NCBI GenBank assembly: GCA_036346395.1
Contig: CM070603.1
Location: forward strand, 23,159,045 to 23,223,044
From: Hsuehochloa calcarea
Lineage: Eukaryota; Streptophyta; Magnoliopsida; Poales; Poaceae
Length of the DNA: 64,000 nt
Reading direction: 5' to 3'
Part shown: positions 22,459 to 33,222 of the stretch, piece after piece
Layout: each line of letters begins with the position of its first letter
Numbering within the stretch: position 1 is the first letter of the stretch
Position numbers and translations under genes: made by a program
The notes under the pieces: model-generated
Told to the model about the DNA's origin: nothing
Database searches by the model: none
What the model saw: the letters and a program-made list of their open reading frames with translations, nothing else

Positions 22459-23560
22459 GATGGTGACCACCCGCACCGGAAGTGTCAGTGCTAGAGGGCA
22501 AGGAAATGAGAATGCTGATTATCAAGAAAACCCAGTTCAACAGCCACCACCTCCTCCAATCAAGCTCCCGATCGGCGCCAAATGATGGCCAATCGAGACT
22601 CATCGATTGAGTTGCTAGCCCATCCCTTCACAAAGAACCGAATACTCAAGCGTCGTTCTATCATGCTCCTCCACCTCCCGCAAGAGTGACTTTGTCGAGT
22701 TCATGAGGATGCGTCCGCCAACGCTTTCTAGTAGTAGCACGGAACCCATGGACGCATGATTGGCTCGGGGCCATTGGAAAGAAGTCGGATATTGCTCAAT
22801 GCATGATCGTGAGAGAGTTTTGTTTGCCTCTCATCGCTTGATTGGTCCCGCATCGAATGGTGGGATAACGCCGGCATGTCCCATGCTAATGCCCAAGAAA
22901 TCACTTGGGATGAGTTCATGCAAGCTTTTCACGATCTCACATTCCATCCGCATGATTACTTTGAAAAAGAAGGAGTTTCGCTCGCTTCGCCAAGGAAACC
23001 GCTCACCACGTAGAGTATCCATAAGTTTAACCAACTTGCTCGCTATGCCCCGAGGATGTAGCCGAGACGAAGACGAGCAAGAGCGATTTACGGAAGGGTT
23101 GAACAGCGAACTCTCTGCTCGCTTGATTTCTCGATTTTACCGACTTTCAGCAGCTTGGTAAATAAGGCCATACGCCAGAAGGCAAACATCTGGAAATGGA
23201 GAATCGCATAGCGGAGGATGGCGATTCGAAGTTTAACTCAGGAGGACTACCCAAGCCTCGTTTCTCAGTCTCAGCCACCTCGGCGTGGGAGATTCGGCAC
23301 TACTACACCAAGAGTTCCAGCCTGTGTCCGCGCCCAAATACTTCCGGATTCCGTAGTAGTTCATCCGAGGTCAATTCCAACAAGCTGCCTATTTCCACAG
23401 CGAATCACTTGCTTTCATCGCAACAAGTTGGGTCACTATGCCAATAAGTGTCCCAAGAAGCATCAGACTGCCACCCCGTCAAGCCAACTCCCGGAGTTTC
23501 AGTCTCCGGCGGTCCCTCAAGACCAGCTGGTCAGTTCATGAAGGGACGTGTGAATCACGT
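22459..23560 (+). pseudogene. gypsy-2 gag remnant
   Basis: ATG at 22459 opens MVTTRTGSVSARGQG and a Pro-rich run (QQPPPPPIK), as in grass gypsy gag. Broken frames later give EITWDEFMQAFHD (about 22902-22940) and FNQLARYAPR (about 23029-23058), both core gag landmarks. The zinc knuckle at about 23408-23455 reads CFHRNKLGHYANKC: the second Cys of CX2C is lost. Frame shifts and stops throughout. Confidence 0.75.
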
Positions 23561-24552
23561 CACCGCAGAGGAAGCCTATGCAGCACCAGATGTTGTTCTT
23601 GGTACGTTCCTTGTCAACTCAAGCATAAAGATCGCTTTATTTGATTCCGAGCTTCATTCTTTTGTGTCAAATAATTTTGTGGAAAAGTATGGGTTATCTA
23701 CCTCCCTTAGTTAAGCCCATGTTAATCCATTCCCTGCTCGAGAAATGAGGCTAGTTTATTCTCGTCCAATCTTACCTTTGAAATCTCTCGAGTAACTTTC
23801 TCAAGAAACTTAATAGTCTTGCGTTCGCAAAGGATTGGACGAATTCTTGGAATGGACTCTTGCCAAAATCGTAAGGTGATAGATTGTGCTAGTAGATCTA
23901 TCAAACTCGCCAATGAACAAGGGATTTCAGTAGAGTTCCAACCCAAGACTTCTACGGAAAGAAGTCCTATCTTGACCAGTTTTAAAGGAAGTGAAATGGA
24001 AGATATACCCGTGGTACAAGAATATCCAGATGTTTTTCCGGAGGACTTACAGTATGCCACCGACGGGATATAATGTTCTTAATTGACTTAGTCCTGTGGA
24101 TCTCCCATTTCGAAGCGACCCTCTGACGCCTAAAAGCGATCTAGCAGAGTTGAAGAAGCGGTCAAGAACTACAGAGTAAAGGATACATTCAACCGAAGTT
24201 CATCGCCTTGGGAGCTCCAAAGACTATTTGTCAAAAGAAAGACAATAGTATGAGAATGTGTGTGGACTATAGATCACTCAACGAGGTAACAATCAAAAAC
24301 AAGTACCCTACCTAGGATAGATTATCAAATGACTATAAAATCTAAGTGCTTGTGAACATAGTTTTCAAGAGTCAAGAAAAGACTAGTCTCTGCATCGATG
24401 CTAGTGCAACTCATGATCTAGAATTAGCGGCAATTGTGCATGCTTTGAAAATCGGCGGCATTATGTCATTGGTAACCACCGTGAGATTTTCACGATATAT
24501 CTTCACCCAATGATCTTAATCTCGTGCAAAGAAGATGGTTAGAGCCGATCAC
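23536..24552 (+). pseudogene. gypsy-2 protease with internally deleted RT/RNase H
   Basis: 23536-23714 reads GRVNHVTAEEAYAAPDVV, LGTFLVNSS and LFDSELHSFVS: the protease active site DSG is DSE. RT N-terminal words (MCVDYRSLNEVTIKNKY) end at about 24310. After a filler block at 24326-24349, RNase H words resume (CIDAS, HDLELAAIVHALK, RHYVIGNHREIFT, about 24385-24500). The RT catalytic core and integrase are absent. Confidence 0.75.
24326..24349 (+). repeat. 24-base filler identical to 19750-19773
   Basis: The block beginning CAAATGACTATAAAATC is identical, in the same orientation, at 19750-19773 (copia-1 gag-protease spacer) and 24326-24349 (exactly at the RT-to-RNase H deletion point in gypsy-2). 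This looks like templated filler at a repaired break. Confidence 0.8.
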
Positions 24553-25343
24553 CCTTCTTGGCTTGAGCATTCTGCTTGGTTTTGTAACTATGATCTTACC
24601 CTTCTTGCCTCTTTCTCTTGAGTGAGGCTTCCTCACCTTGCAACTACTTGCATTGACTTCATGGCCAACTTTGCTACTAAGCGGCTGTGAGATGTAGTTT
24701 TTTTCTAAGAACATCATCTTAAGATTCTGCAACTTGCATAATGTCAATCAGTTCGGCATACTCCTTGTAGCCATTTTAACGATAGTTGCGTGCGGATTGC
24801 ACCGCGTTTGGGTGAAAGGTAGAGAGAGTTTTCTTGATCTTCTACTAATCTGTGGTTATCTTACCATAGAGTTGAAGACTTATACAAATTCTGTGTAATA
24901 TAGAATTGTACTCCCCCACGATCTTGTAGTTAGTAAAACGTAGTCGGTTCTATTCTTACTTTTCCCGAGGAAGAATGGTGTACTTCAGCTTCTCAAATCG
25001 CTTTTTCAGTGCGGTCCATAAAGCTAGTGTGTTCTTTTCTGTCATATACTCATTCTTGAGTGTTAGGCAGAGATGGTGTCTGAGGAAATGAAGTGCTTGA
25101 TCATTCTACTCAGCAGTTGGAGTGGCGTCCATCAAGGTGCCAAGTCCAATAGCAGCACGGAGCTTTCTTGGTTCCAGGTACGATTTTGACATCTGATGCA
25201 CAAGTCAAGTAATTGTGGTCATGCTCGGCTAGCTCTTCGAACTCTCGGTTCGTAATGCCAGTCATCTGCATATTCATGTAAAAAGTGCATAAGATTACTG
25301 CTAGTAACTTGCATAAAATGGTTGCAAAAAATCTCATAATGTT
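24553..25343 (-). pseudogene. copia-1 gag N-terminal two thirds
   Basis: Minus strand from about 25270 reads EFEELAEHDHNYLTCASDVK (usually LDGxNYxxWASDVK), then HFLRHH, LTLKNEYMTEKNTLALWTAL, KKRFEKLKYTILPR, NYKIVGEYNS and KTLSTFHPN. This is the copia gag UBN2-type domain in canonical order. It reaches KPHSRERGKKGKIIVTKPSR before gypsy-2 interrupts it. Many stops and frame changes. Confidence 0.85.
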
Positions 25344-27023
25344 CTCGTATTTTTCGATGCATTTTTCATGATTTACTACTATTTTCAGCGATTAAAAGCA
25401 ATATAAAAATCACAAATAATCATAAATAGTAAATACAATACATAAATTACATAGAAATAATAACAAAGTTAAACATGCTTTAAATGCAAAAACTGATTCA
25501 AAATTTGAATTTGTGAGACCCTTTTTACTGGAAAAATGATTTTTAGCGAATTCTGCAATTTCCAAGGGTTAAAACGTGAATTTTAGTTCTGAGAAAATTT
25601 TCGCATAATTTTCAAATTTTTCGAGGGGTTTTCTACAAAATTTCTTTATTCACGAAAGAATCTCGTAATTTTTAGAATTCTAAGGGATTATTTGCAAAAT
25701 CTCCCTGGCCAGGCCCATCCGGCCTGGTTAAAAAGTGCCCTAGGGGATTAGGGTTCCCCCTGTACCCTGCGTGTTTCTCGGCTGCAGTGGCTCCCACGCA
25801 CATCGCGGTTGGCGCATGCGGGCGCGGCGGTGGCCGGTGCGGCAACGCAAGGGCGTCAGCCAGTGTGGCGGCGTGAGAGCGTCGGCCGATGTGGCGGCTC
25901 AAGGCGCCGGCCGGTCGCGGTGGCTCGCGTGAAGGGTCGGAGTGCACGGCGTGGCAAGGTGGCCGGCACTTCGGGCGAACAGGCGGTGCAGTAGCCTTGC
26001 GGGGCCGAAGAGGAGACGGCACGCGGCGACGACGGGCTGGCATCACTACGGGCGTGGGGTGGCAGTGTCGTGTCTGCAGGAGGTGGCTTCAGGCAGGAAG
26101 ACGGTTGGTGCGGCGGCATGCTTCGGGCGGGACCGGTGGCACCAAAGTCATCTTCTCCCCCCTTCCCCTTTTTTTTCTTTCTGTGATGCTCCGCTTTTAC
26201 GGGAGAACACCGACCGGCGGTGGCCCTACGGGCGCACGCAGTCGGAGCGCGACCGTGGGCGGAGGCTGCGTCTGGCGGCGTGGGCGGGTCGTGGCGCATG
26301 CAACGCGGCTTCAAGGTGGCTGAAGGAGGCGCCGTGCAAGGAGGTTGAGGCGGTGCCATGTGCATGCGGCGTCGGCTTCAAGGTGGCCGGAGGCGGCGCT
26401 GTGCAAGGCGACCATGGCGGTGCTGTGCGCATGGAGGCGGCTGGCCAGAGGCTTCAAGCGCGGCGGCCAGAGCTTTCCGCCCTTTTTCTTTGCTTCCGTC
26501 GTTGCCATGGTCGTGTGGCAGCTCTAGGTGGTCGGCGCGGGCACACCGGTAGCCGAGGTGGCACCGTGTGCGCGTGCGATGCCGACTTAGGGCGGCCGTG
26601 GAGGCTAGCCATGGCCTGGCTGTAGGCCGGCGGCGCCAGGCCGTCGGTCAAAAAAAATCTCATACTGTTCATATGATGCAATGTACTATTCTTCCGAAAA
26701 TATGTTAGATTACTGTTCACGCGATTATCATCCATACAATTACCGATCGGCTTAGCCGGCGACTTCAAGTCGGTTCGCGGTAGATTTAGAACGAATTTGC
26801 GATTTTTAATCTACGGTACAATCGATATCCATCTTTTAATGCAATCCACCGATCGACATTGTGTCGGTGATTTCAAGTCGGCTCGCGGTGGATTAGAACG
26901 GATTTGCACCATATGATACAATTTAGAAAGCCAAATTTGCATAATTAAAAGCAATCTAGAAAACGATTCGATCTACGAGTGTCGTTCATCAACGGTTACC
27001 TTTCGATCGGAGGAGAGTCGATC
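25344..27023 (-). other. copia-1 leader, unusually long, with a GC-rich block
   Basis: About 1.7 kb between the primer binding site and gag. 25344-25700 and 26640-27020 are AT-rich; 25720-26630 is strongly GC-rich. The AT-rich right part holds a ~45-base imperfect direct repeat ('gatttcaagtcggctcgcggtgga'-type, about 26756 and 26866). Open frames in the GC-rich block (for example 227 codons at 25942-26625) have Gly/Arg/Ala-rich translations in several frames and no domain. It may be a true leader or captured host DNA. Confidence 0.45.
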
Positions 27024-27035
27024 GTGCTGATAACG
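27024..27035 (-). other. copia-1 primer binding site
   Basis: Minus-strand CGTTATCAGCAC abuts the LTR end; 8 of 12 positions match the Met-tRNA site TGGTATCAGAGC. Confidence 0.65.
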
Positions 27036-27286
27036 TGTGGAGGAACCATCACTGGTGAGTCCAGTCCGAGCAATTACCTTGTAGATAAACTCAGAATCAT
27101 AAGAACAATGCAAGAACGTAAAAGTAGAATAGTAGATTGAACACAGAGATATAAGAAAACTTCTCTTTATTGCTCTTCTGAAAATCGTGTACAATGTTAA
27201 AGGTCCCTCTTCTTTATATAGACAACACGATTGATAAGGAACCTACCTATACTAGACTCTCTAATCCTAGACCCGATTTCTTAACT
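27036..27286 (-). repeat. copia-1 5' LTR
   Basis: On the plus strand it starts TGTGGAGGAACC beside the primer site and ends TTAACT (final A of TTAACA changed). Related to 15435-15652 over nearly its whole length, with about 33 extra bases. It contains TTTATATA (27213-27220). Followed by GCTCT. Confidence 0.88.
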
Positions 27287-28160
27287 GCTCTCTCCAAAAG
27301 TGGACTACTCCGCATTGCAATTATATTCATCGATGCAATTATTACATGGGACAAATCCCTTTCTTGCTCCTTTCTTTTTTCAGAAGCGGTGTGTACACGT
27401 GGCGCTCATGTTCTTCTAGTGTTCTTGCTTTGTTCGCACCCGTGGAATGCAGCAATCGATCTAATCTGCACTCTGCTAAAGGAGTAAAAAAGAGCCGGGG
27501 CCCTTTAGTTCTGTCGATAAGAGAGTGCTTGTTGCTTTAATTAATTGTTGTCCGATCGATCGGGCACTGTTGATCGAATGCTCTAGAAAAGATGAGCTGA
27601 CGATTGAATCGAGTAGTGATGAGTGTATACTATAGCACCAAGCAATTAACATCCCTTGATCATGACTTTATGAGCGCGTTGAGATGTGAGATGCACACGT
27701 TGCTGCTTAATTTCTCTGCGTAATCTCTATTGTGCGCGTCCACGTGTAGTGATTAAGCAAGCACCTTAGTTGTTAATATGGTTGGTTACAAATCTTCTAA
27801 CTAAGGGAGAAGCGTCGTGTAAAGGATTGTGATTTGTATTACCGTGTAAACTGAATAACAACAAACAAACCACTTTCAGATAATGTTTGGATGAGGGGAT
27901 TTCTTTGGGAAATTTGGATCCAATTCCCCTATACTCAAACAAGCCCCCATATGTGAGCTATAGCTGTCCAATGCGACGACCATTGCAAGGTTAATAGTAT
28001 TGTTCTGATATACAAGAAAGTTTCATACAGCTGAATATTGGCAGAACCGTTAAATATAAAGGGTGCAGACCTATTCGATTGCTATTGTACCATTTTTAAA
28101 ATTTATAACATTGGATACTGCCGTAATTAATCTTTGAATTGAGAATGGCGTAATTAATCT
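27287..28160. other. Target duplication and intergenic DNA between copia-1 and the MULE
   Basis: 27287-27291 is the right GCTCT copy. The rest is unremarkable AT-rich sequence. A block at about 27890-27950 ('gtttggatgaggggattt ... cccctatactcaaac') is imperfectly inverted and may be a MITE end. The 12-mer CGTAATTAATCT occurs twice just before 28161. No gene seen. Confidence 0.5.
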
Positions 28161-28199
28161 ATTCTGCACGTGTGCAGCTGCCTGGGCCGCACTATGCGC

Positions 28200-28830
28200 G
28201 GTTAGCCAACGCCCCGCCTCCCGCTCAAGATCGACAGTAAAACACTCACACGCACGTCAAAAACGGCAGTAAACCCTCACACGTGCGTCAAAGCGGTAGT
28301 AAAAGCATCACGCGCGCCAGCGCTCCGCCTCCCGCTCAAGACCCGCAGTAAAACCCGTGTGCGCGCGTGAGGATCAGCGGTAAAAGTATCGGTGTCTCTG
28401 AATATGACAGTAAAACTCAATATCAAAGCAAATATCGGCAAAATCGATAATAAAACGAAGATCACAGGTCACCTAAATCGGCAGTAGAATGACTCTTACT
28501 ACCAGAATCGACGGTAAAACCAAAGAATCACTGGTATACCGTTGGTCGGACTGTAGTTGACAGTAAAGCTACACCCGGGGAAGCACTGGAATGATTGTAA
28601 CAAAACTACTAGTAGCATCACGTTTACCCAGCTAATTTTACTGTTGACTCACTTATTGTTTACTGTTCTCTCGTCCATTTACTGTGTTCAACGAGGTTTA
28701 CTTTTTTCCTCCGCTGAATTACTGTAAGTGCGGAATTTTTACTGTCTTGGATGTGTATCTAATTATTGAACCTATTGGCTAGTTTTACTTCACACCAAAA
28801 TGAGGTTTACTGTAAGACAAACTTATCGAT
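28200..28830 (+). repeat. Left TTTACTG/CAGTAAA motif cluster of the MULE
   Basis: CAGTAAA occurs at 28235, 28267, 28346, 28408 and 28561 with near-matches between. At about 28600 the orientation flips and TTTACTG occurs at 28637, 28659, 28678, 28738 and 28806. Such clusters could be subterminal transposase binding sites. The region is otherwise non-coding. Confidence 0.75.
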
Positions 28831-28929
28831 ATGACCACTCGATCCGCCGTTCGTTCAGACAAAAAAAATTGCTCCCGCATGTCCACCCGTGGCGCGAATC
28901 AATAAAAAAGGCGGGCAATCCCATGCATC

Positions 28930-29298
28930 CCACTAAATGCACTCCCCATATAACCGATCATAAGATCTGTCCCCACCTCCCCTCCCCACATTCGTCCGGT
29001 CATTATCACTGACTACTGGACGTCCATCCCGCAGGCGTGGAGGAACCCAACTCGGCGGTGCTCGTTCTCCGACGCCAATTTTCGTCAGATCTTCCTCAAA
29101 CGCATGCAAATTCCCACCGACATTTACTGCCATGCCCGGCGGAACGACAGACGACCCATGTTTCTCTACGTAATGGCTATGCCATCGGCAAACGTTGTAC
29201 TACTGGCTGTAAGCCTCCCTTCCCCCGACAACCAGGATCCTCTCCTCCATGCCTCGATCCTCACACCACACCCTGCTGTTTCTCCGAGCGAGATGAGG
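28930..29298 (+). pseudogene. Possible 5' exon of the MULE transposase
   Basis: GC-richer sequence with an ATG at 29104 opening MQIPTDIYCHARRNDRRPMF and staying open to the gypsy-3 insertion point, resuming at 33228. Its position fits an N-terminal exon upstream of the FAR1 domain, but I cannot match it to a family. A competing frame from 29037 is also open. It may be 5' UTR. Confidence 0.25.
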
Positions 29299-30217
29299 TG
29301 ATACGGATCAACGATGGTTGATGCATAATGTGGCTCAATTTTTCACGGTACTTGTATTTCAATCTTGATCGAAGTAAGACCTTAGTTTTCCTCCTTCTTG
29401 GTTCGGTAAAAAGGAAGAACAAGTGTATCTCCAAAGCAAATAATGATACTTGATTGATGTTAAATCAATCCGAAGAGAAAAACAAAATCAAACCCGAAGA
29501 ACAACATCAAACAATGAGCAATTGAGGATGCTACGAATTGGTGAGATGATCCACAAGGAATCACATATCTTGGAAGAAAATCCAGCCTCCTATTCACGCA
29601 ATCCCAAAGCCTAAATGGGAATTTCTGAAATACATGTACTCATTATGTGCGACATAAACATGTGACTTTCCTATATTTTATTCAACTCCAACTTGCTTAC
29701 AATGGGGGTCTACCCCTGAATATATAGGTTCGGTGAACTGTGCATGCAGTGAACAGTAATTCGAGTCGGTGAACTGTGGTCTTATTCGGTGAACAATATC
29801 AGAAATAAACTTCTACTGCAAACTCCTACTTTAATTCAAAATTTAAACTACTCTAATTGCTGAAAATAAATTAACTATCCTATTACAAGCAATTTCAAAA
29901 CTAATTTCTCTTTTAAAGAAAGATCCGAATTGGAATTGCTCCAATCCAAATCTATTTTCGGTTCTCAGGCTGAAAATGAATTGATTTCGTAATTAAGTTT
30001 GAATTTGGCTCCTTTGTCTTTTCTTGACCACCTGCATGCGCTAGGGGTTTATCCCGAGAGCACATACCCTCTCTTTGGCCGGCCTCCCCATTCACCCTCT
30101 CTGCTTTCATAACTTTTTTTTACCTTTTGTTGCAAAATAGCACCAATTTGAGTTCTAACATTAGTTTGCAATTTAGGGATGCAAACTAATTCTTTGGTAG
30201 CACTTATGCATGTATCA
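29299..30217 (-). repeat. gypsy-3 3' LTR
   Basis: Plus strand TGATACGG...CTGTATCA-type ends (TGTATCA at 30211-30217). Followed by TCCTCCCCTTCTTGAAGC, the complement of the polypurine tract (about 30218-30235). An open minus-strand frame (30049-30330) runs from the internal region into this LTR. Confidence 0.9.
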
Positions 30218-30339
30218 TCCTCCCCTTCTTGAAGCAAAATCGTCCTCGGTTTTAATGTAGTCTTCACAACCTTCTTTTCGCTGACCACTATCAAGTCACT
30301 ATTGATTTCTTCATAGGTCTTGGACAGCAAAGCAACTTA

Positions 30340-31085
30340 CCCTTATGCATAAAAATATACCGGTTGGACCGTCCTTGATGTGTAGCATTAAAATGAAATT
30401 ACCATGGATGCCCCCAACAAGATATGACCAACATGCATAGGTACCACATCACACTCCACCTTGTCGACATAACCATCAATAGTAAGTAGCATTCTCACCT
30501 TGTGTGCGATCTTGACTTCACCGACGTTGTTGAGTCATTGGATATAGTATGGTTCAGGATGTCTCCATATAGACAATGAGAATGATTCCACCACATCCTT
30601 ACAAATCATGTTGCTCTAACTCACATTATCAATAATTAGCTTACATACCTTCTCTTTGATTTTGCAATCGGTTTGAAAGATATGGTGTCATTGTCCTTTC
30701 CCAATAATAACGGTGTCATCACCTTGCACCCTTTGAGCCATGAAGCTAACACCTTGTTCCAGATAACAAATGATTGATTCTATCTTCTTTGCCTGCTGCA
30801 CTTACGACATTTGAAGCTTCCTTTAATGCACTCTGAACCGGTGTAGTGGATACAACCGGTTTTGGGAGTTGATCCCACATTGTCTTCATGCGAAGTTGCA
30901 TGCCTCAGATTCATCATAAGGATAAAATTCACTGTTGTTGCTCCCCATTGCATAGTCGTCATGTGTAAGTAATATCATCTTCATATTTGGACAATCCTTC
31001 TTCATATGACCTCGACCCTTGCACTTGAAGCATTCAATGTTTCTAGTTCTAGCCGTAGAGAATGCACTAGAATCAGCATGTAATG
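30340..31085 (-). pseudogene. gypsy-3 zinc knuckle and protease-like segment
   Basis: Minus strand at about 30985-31050 reads IECFKCKGRGHMKKDCPN, a good CCHC knuckle (CX2CX4HX4C). Downstream, at about 30630-30650, LIIDN is followed by VS instead of GS, the expected aspartic protease site. DVVESFSLSIWRHPEPYYIQ and KVECDVVPMHVGHILLG follow, which are the usual post-active-site segments in gypsy elements. Stops interrupt it. No RT follows. Confidence 0.7.
30788..30902 (-). repeat. Duplicated gag segment in gypsy-3 (copy 2 at about 31088-31203)
   Basis: About 115 bases starting 'tgcctgctgcacttacgac' recur about 300 bases to the right with roughly 10% differences, flanking the zinc knuckle. An internal tandem-type duplication within gag; its coding effect is unclear because both copies carry changes. 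Confidence 0.8.
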
Positions 31086-32111
31086 CTTATTTGCCTGCTG
31101 CACTTATGGCATTTGAAGCTTCCTTTAATACACTCTGAACCGGTGTAGTGGATGCAACAGGTTTAGGAGTTGATCCAACATTGTCTTTATGCGAAGTTTC
31201 ACGCCTCCAAGTGCTATGAGTAGTTCGGCCACCCTTTGCTTGAGAGTCCTTCACCCATTGTTCAACACACCCCACTTGATGAAGTAGTTCTTACATGGTG
31301 TTGTATTGCATTAAATCAACACGGTTCAGTACATCTTGATTCAGCCCCTCGAAGAAATGTGTCATGGTCGCCTTCGCGGACTCACGCGGACTTGTACGAA
31401 TCATAAGAACTTGCATCTTTTGATAGTACCCGATCACCGTCTTAGCACCATGAGTAAGTCGTCGTAGCTTTGTATACAGTGTCCTTGTATATTATGCCAG
31501 CACAAATCATTCTCGTATATCTTGTTTCATTGCTTCCCAAGTGTGAGGACACTCCCCTACACGATTTAAATATCCAGCCAAATAATAGCATATTCGGTGA
31601 ACTCAATTGAAGCAACACGAACCTTCTTCTCTTCAGAGTAGTGGTGATTGTCAAAGATTTGATTGACACGCATCTCCCACTCCAAATAAGCATCCGGATC
31701 AGATCTGCCCTTGAACTCCGGTATGGTGATCTTGATTTTCTCGATACCGTCGTCTTCATATTCTTCACCTCCACCACGATGTCCTCCTTGTCCAACACAT
31801 CGACAATAAAAGTAATCACATCGAGGATGTCGTTGATGTCTTCCACGTTCATCAAAAATAGCTTTCTCCGAATCAGCAGCATAGAAGTCATCTCCATCTC
31901 TGTGTACAACACGTTGTGCATGTCCATGTTGTGGTTGGGACAGCACAGGTACATTAGCTCCCCACAGCGATGGTAGCCACTCCTCCAAGCGATGAATAGC
32001 AAAGTTCAGCTTGTAGAAACCTTCCATCATGTGTCGTTCGTTCGCGTTGAGACAATCGTTCAAAGTGTCTTTCACCCCTTGGATTTGAGTTTCAAGTTGA
32101 TAGCGTAACAT
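31086..32111 (-). pseudogene. gypsy-3 gag
   Basis: Minus-strand ORF 31566-32111 (181 codons) begins MLRYQLETQIQGVKDTL and includes the gypsy gag core IKITIPEFKGRSDPDAYLEW, EMRVNQIFDNHHYSEEKKV and ASIEFTEYAIIWLD. This is the Retrotrans_gag start where plant elements read YLxWExKVExIF. After 31566 the frame changes and gag continues (LTHGAKTVIGYYQKMQVLMI-like) toward the duplicated segment. An Arg/His/Gly-rich stretch sits in the middle. Confidence 0.85.
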
Positions 32112-32292
32112 CTTCCCGCGATGAAGAAAATAGACGGTAGTAGCATCAAATTAAGCACGTACATCCAGTAATAGTGAATCACCGTACCTAGGCTCCTCAT
32201 CCGATCCTCTATTAGAACCACGCTTGCTAGTTCTCTACATGATGATCAACCTCAAAGTACCAAGAAAAAAATTCTGCTTACCGTGATCAACC

Positions 32293-32305
32293 ATACTCTG
32301 ATACC
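32293..32305 (-). other. gypsy-3 primer binding site
   Basis: Plus-strand ACTCTGATACCT is the complement of a Met-tRNA-type site; LTR starts at 32310. Confidence 0.7.
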
Positions 32306-32309
32306 TAGA

Positions 32310-33222
32310 TGATATGGATCAACATGTTCTTGATACATAATGTGGCCCAATCTTTCACGGTACTTGTATTTCAATCTTGATTGAAGCAAGACCCTAGCTT
32401 TCCTCCTTCTTGGTTTGGCAAAAAGGAAGAACAAGTGTATCTCTAAACCAAGTAATGATACTTGGTTGATGTTGAATCAATCCGAAGAGATAAACAAAAT
32501 CAAACCTGAAGAAGAACACTAAACCGTGAGCAATTGACGATGCTATAAATTGGTGAGATGATGCACAAGGAATCACGGATTTTGGAAGAAAAGCCACCCT
32601 CCAATATTCACGCAATCACAAAACCTAAATGAGAATTTTCAAAACACATGTACTCATTATGCGCCACATAAACATGTGACTTTTCTGTATTTTTATCAAC
32701 TCCAACTTGATTACAATGGGGGTCTACCCCTAAATATATAGGTTCGTTGAGTAGTACACGCGGTGAACAGTAATCCAATTCGGTGAACAGTCATGTGAAC
32801 AGTAATCCAAAATAAACTCCTACTTTAATTCAAAATTTAAACTACTCTAATTGCTATAAATAAATTTATTATCCTGTTACAAGCAATTTCAAAATTAATT
32901 TGTCTTTTAAAGAAAGATCTGAATTGGAATTTGCTCCAATCTAAATCCATTTCGGATTCTCAGGCTGAAAATGAATTGCTTTCGGAGTTGAGTTTGAATT
33001 TGGCTCCTTTGTCTTTTCTTGACCGCACGCATGTGCTAGGGGTTTATCCCAAGAACATGTTCCCTCTCTTTGGCTGACCTCCCCATCCACCCTCTTGGCC
33101 TTCGCAACTTTTGCTTTACCTTTTATTGCAAAACAGCACAAATAGCACCGATTTGAGTTCTAGCATTAGTTTGCAATTTAGGGGTGCAAACCAAGGCTTT
33201 GGTAGCACTTATGCCTGTATCA
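32310..33222 (-). repeat. gypsy-3 5' LTR
   Basis: Plus strand begins TGATATGG, ends CTGTATCA, and aligns with 29299-30217 along its length. Immediately followed by TGAGG, the target duplication. Confidence 0.9.

Larger units (their letters stand above)
20046..24552 (+). mobile_element. gypsy-2: truncated Ty3/gypsy fragment inside copia-1 gag
   Basis: Opposite orientation to its host. It contains the 3' part of an LTR (to 21533), a primer binding site, an extra upstream ORF, gag, protease, a short RT piece and an RNase H piece. It then stops; no purine tract or 3' LTR exists and most of RT and all of integrase are missing. Both junctions with copia gag lack LTR termini, so the edges (20046 and 24552) are approximate and target duplication cannot be shown. 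PBS sequence and LTR ending place it in the same lineage as gypsy-1. Confidence 0.85.
15435..27286 (-). mobile_element. copia-1: Ty1/copia LTR retrotransposon split by a gypsy fragment
   Basis: Related ~220-250 bp LTRs lie at 15435-15652 (3' LTR) and 27036-27286 (5' LTR). The 5-bp sequence GCTCT occurs immediately outside both ends (15430-15434 and 27287-27291), so this is one insertion. On the minus strand the order is 5' LTR, primer binding site, long leader, gag, protease, integrase, RT, RNase H, purine tract, 3' LTR, the copia order. The whole is 11.85 kb because gypsy-2 (about 4.5 kb) sits inside gag and the leader is about 1.7 kb. LTRs differ by roughly one base in ten over a hand-aligned 135-base block, so the insertion is not recent. 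Every ORF is broken. Confidence 0.92.
29299..33222 (-). mobile_element. gypsy-3: non-autonomous gag-protease LTR retrotransposon inside the MULE
   Basis: LTRs of 919 bp (29299-30217) and 913 bp (32310-33222) flank only 2.1 kb. TGAGG is duplicated exactly at 29294-29298 and 33223-33227. Minus-strand order: 5' LTR (right), primer site, gag with CCHC knuckle, protease-like segment, then the purine tract. RT, RNase H and integrase are absent, so it must have relied on another element. In a 262-base hand alignment the LTRs differ at about 29 positions, mostly transitions, indicating an old insertion. The ~920-bp LTR length is reminiscent of CRM/CRR elements, but the LTR sequence itself did not let me confirm this. 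Confidence 0.92.

Noticed and set aside
25889..26625. 144- and 227-codon plus frames that might be a captured gene
   Set aside because: Gly/Arg/Ala-rich in several frames without splice or domain support; noted only as a GC-rich leader block.
27880..27960. MITE with gtttggatg...ctcaaac inverted ends
   Set aside because: The inverted words are short and I could not find both termini or a target duplication.
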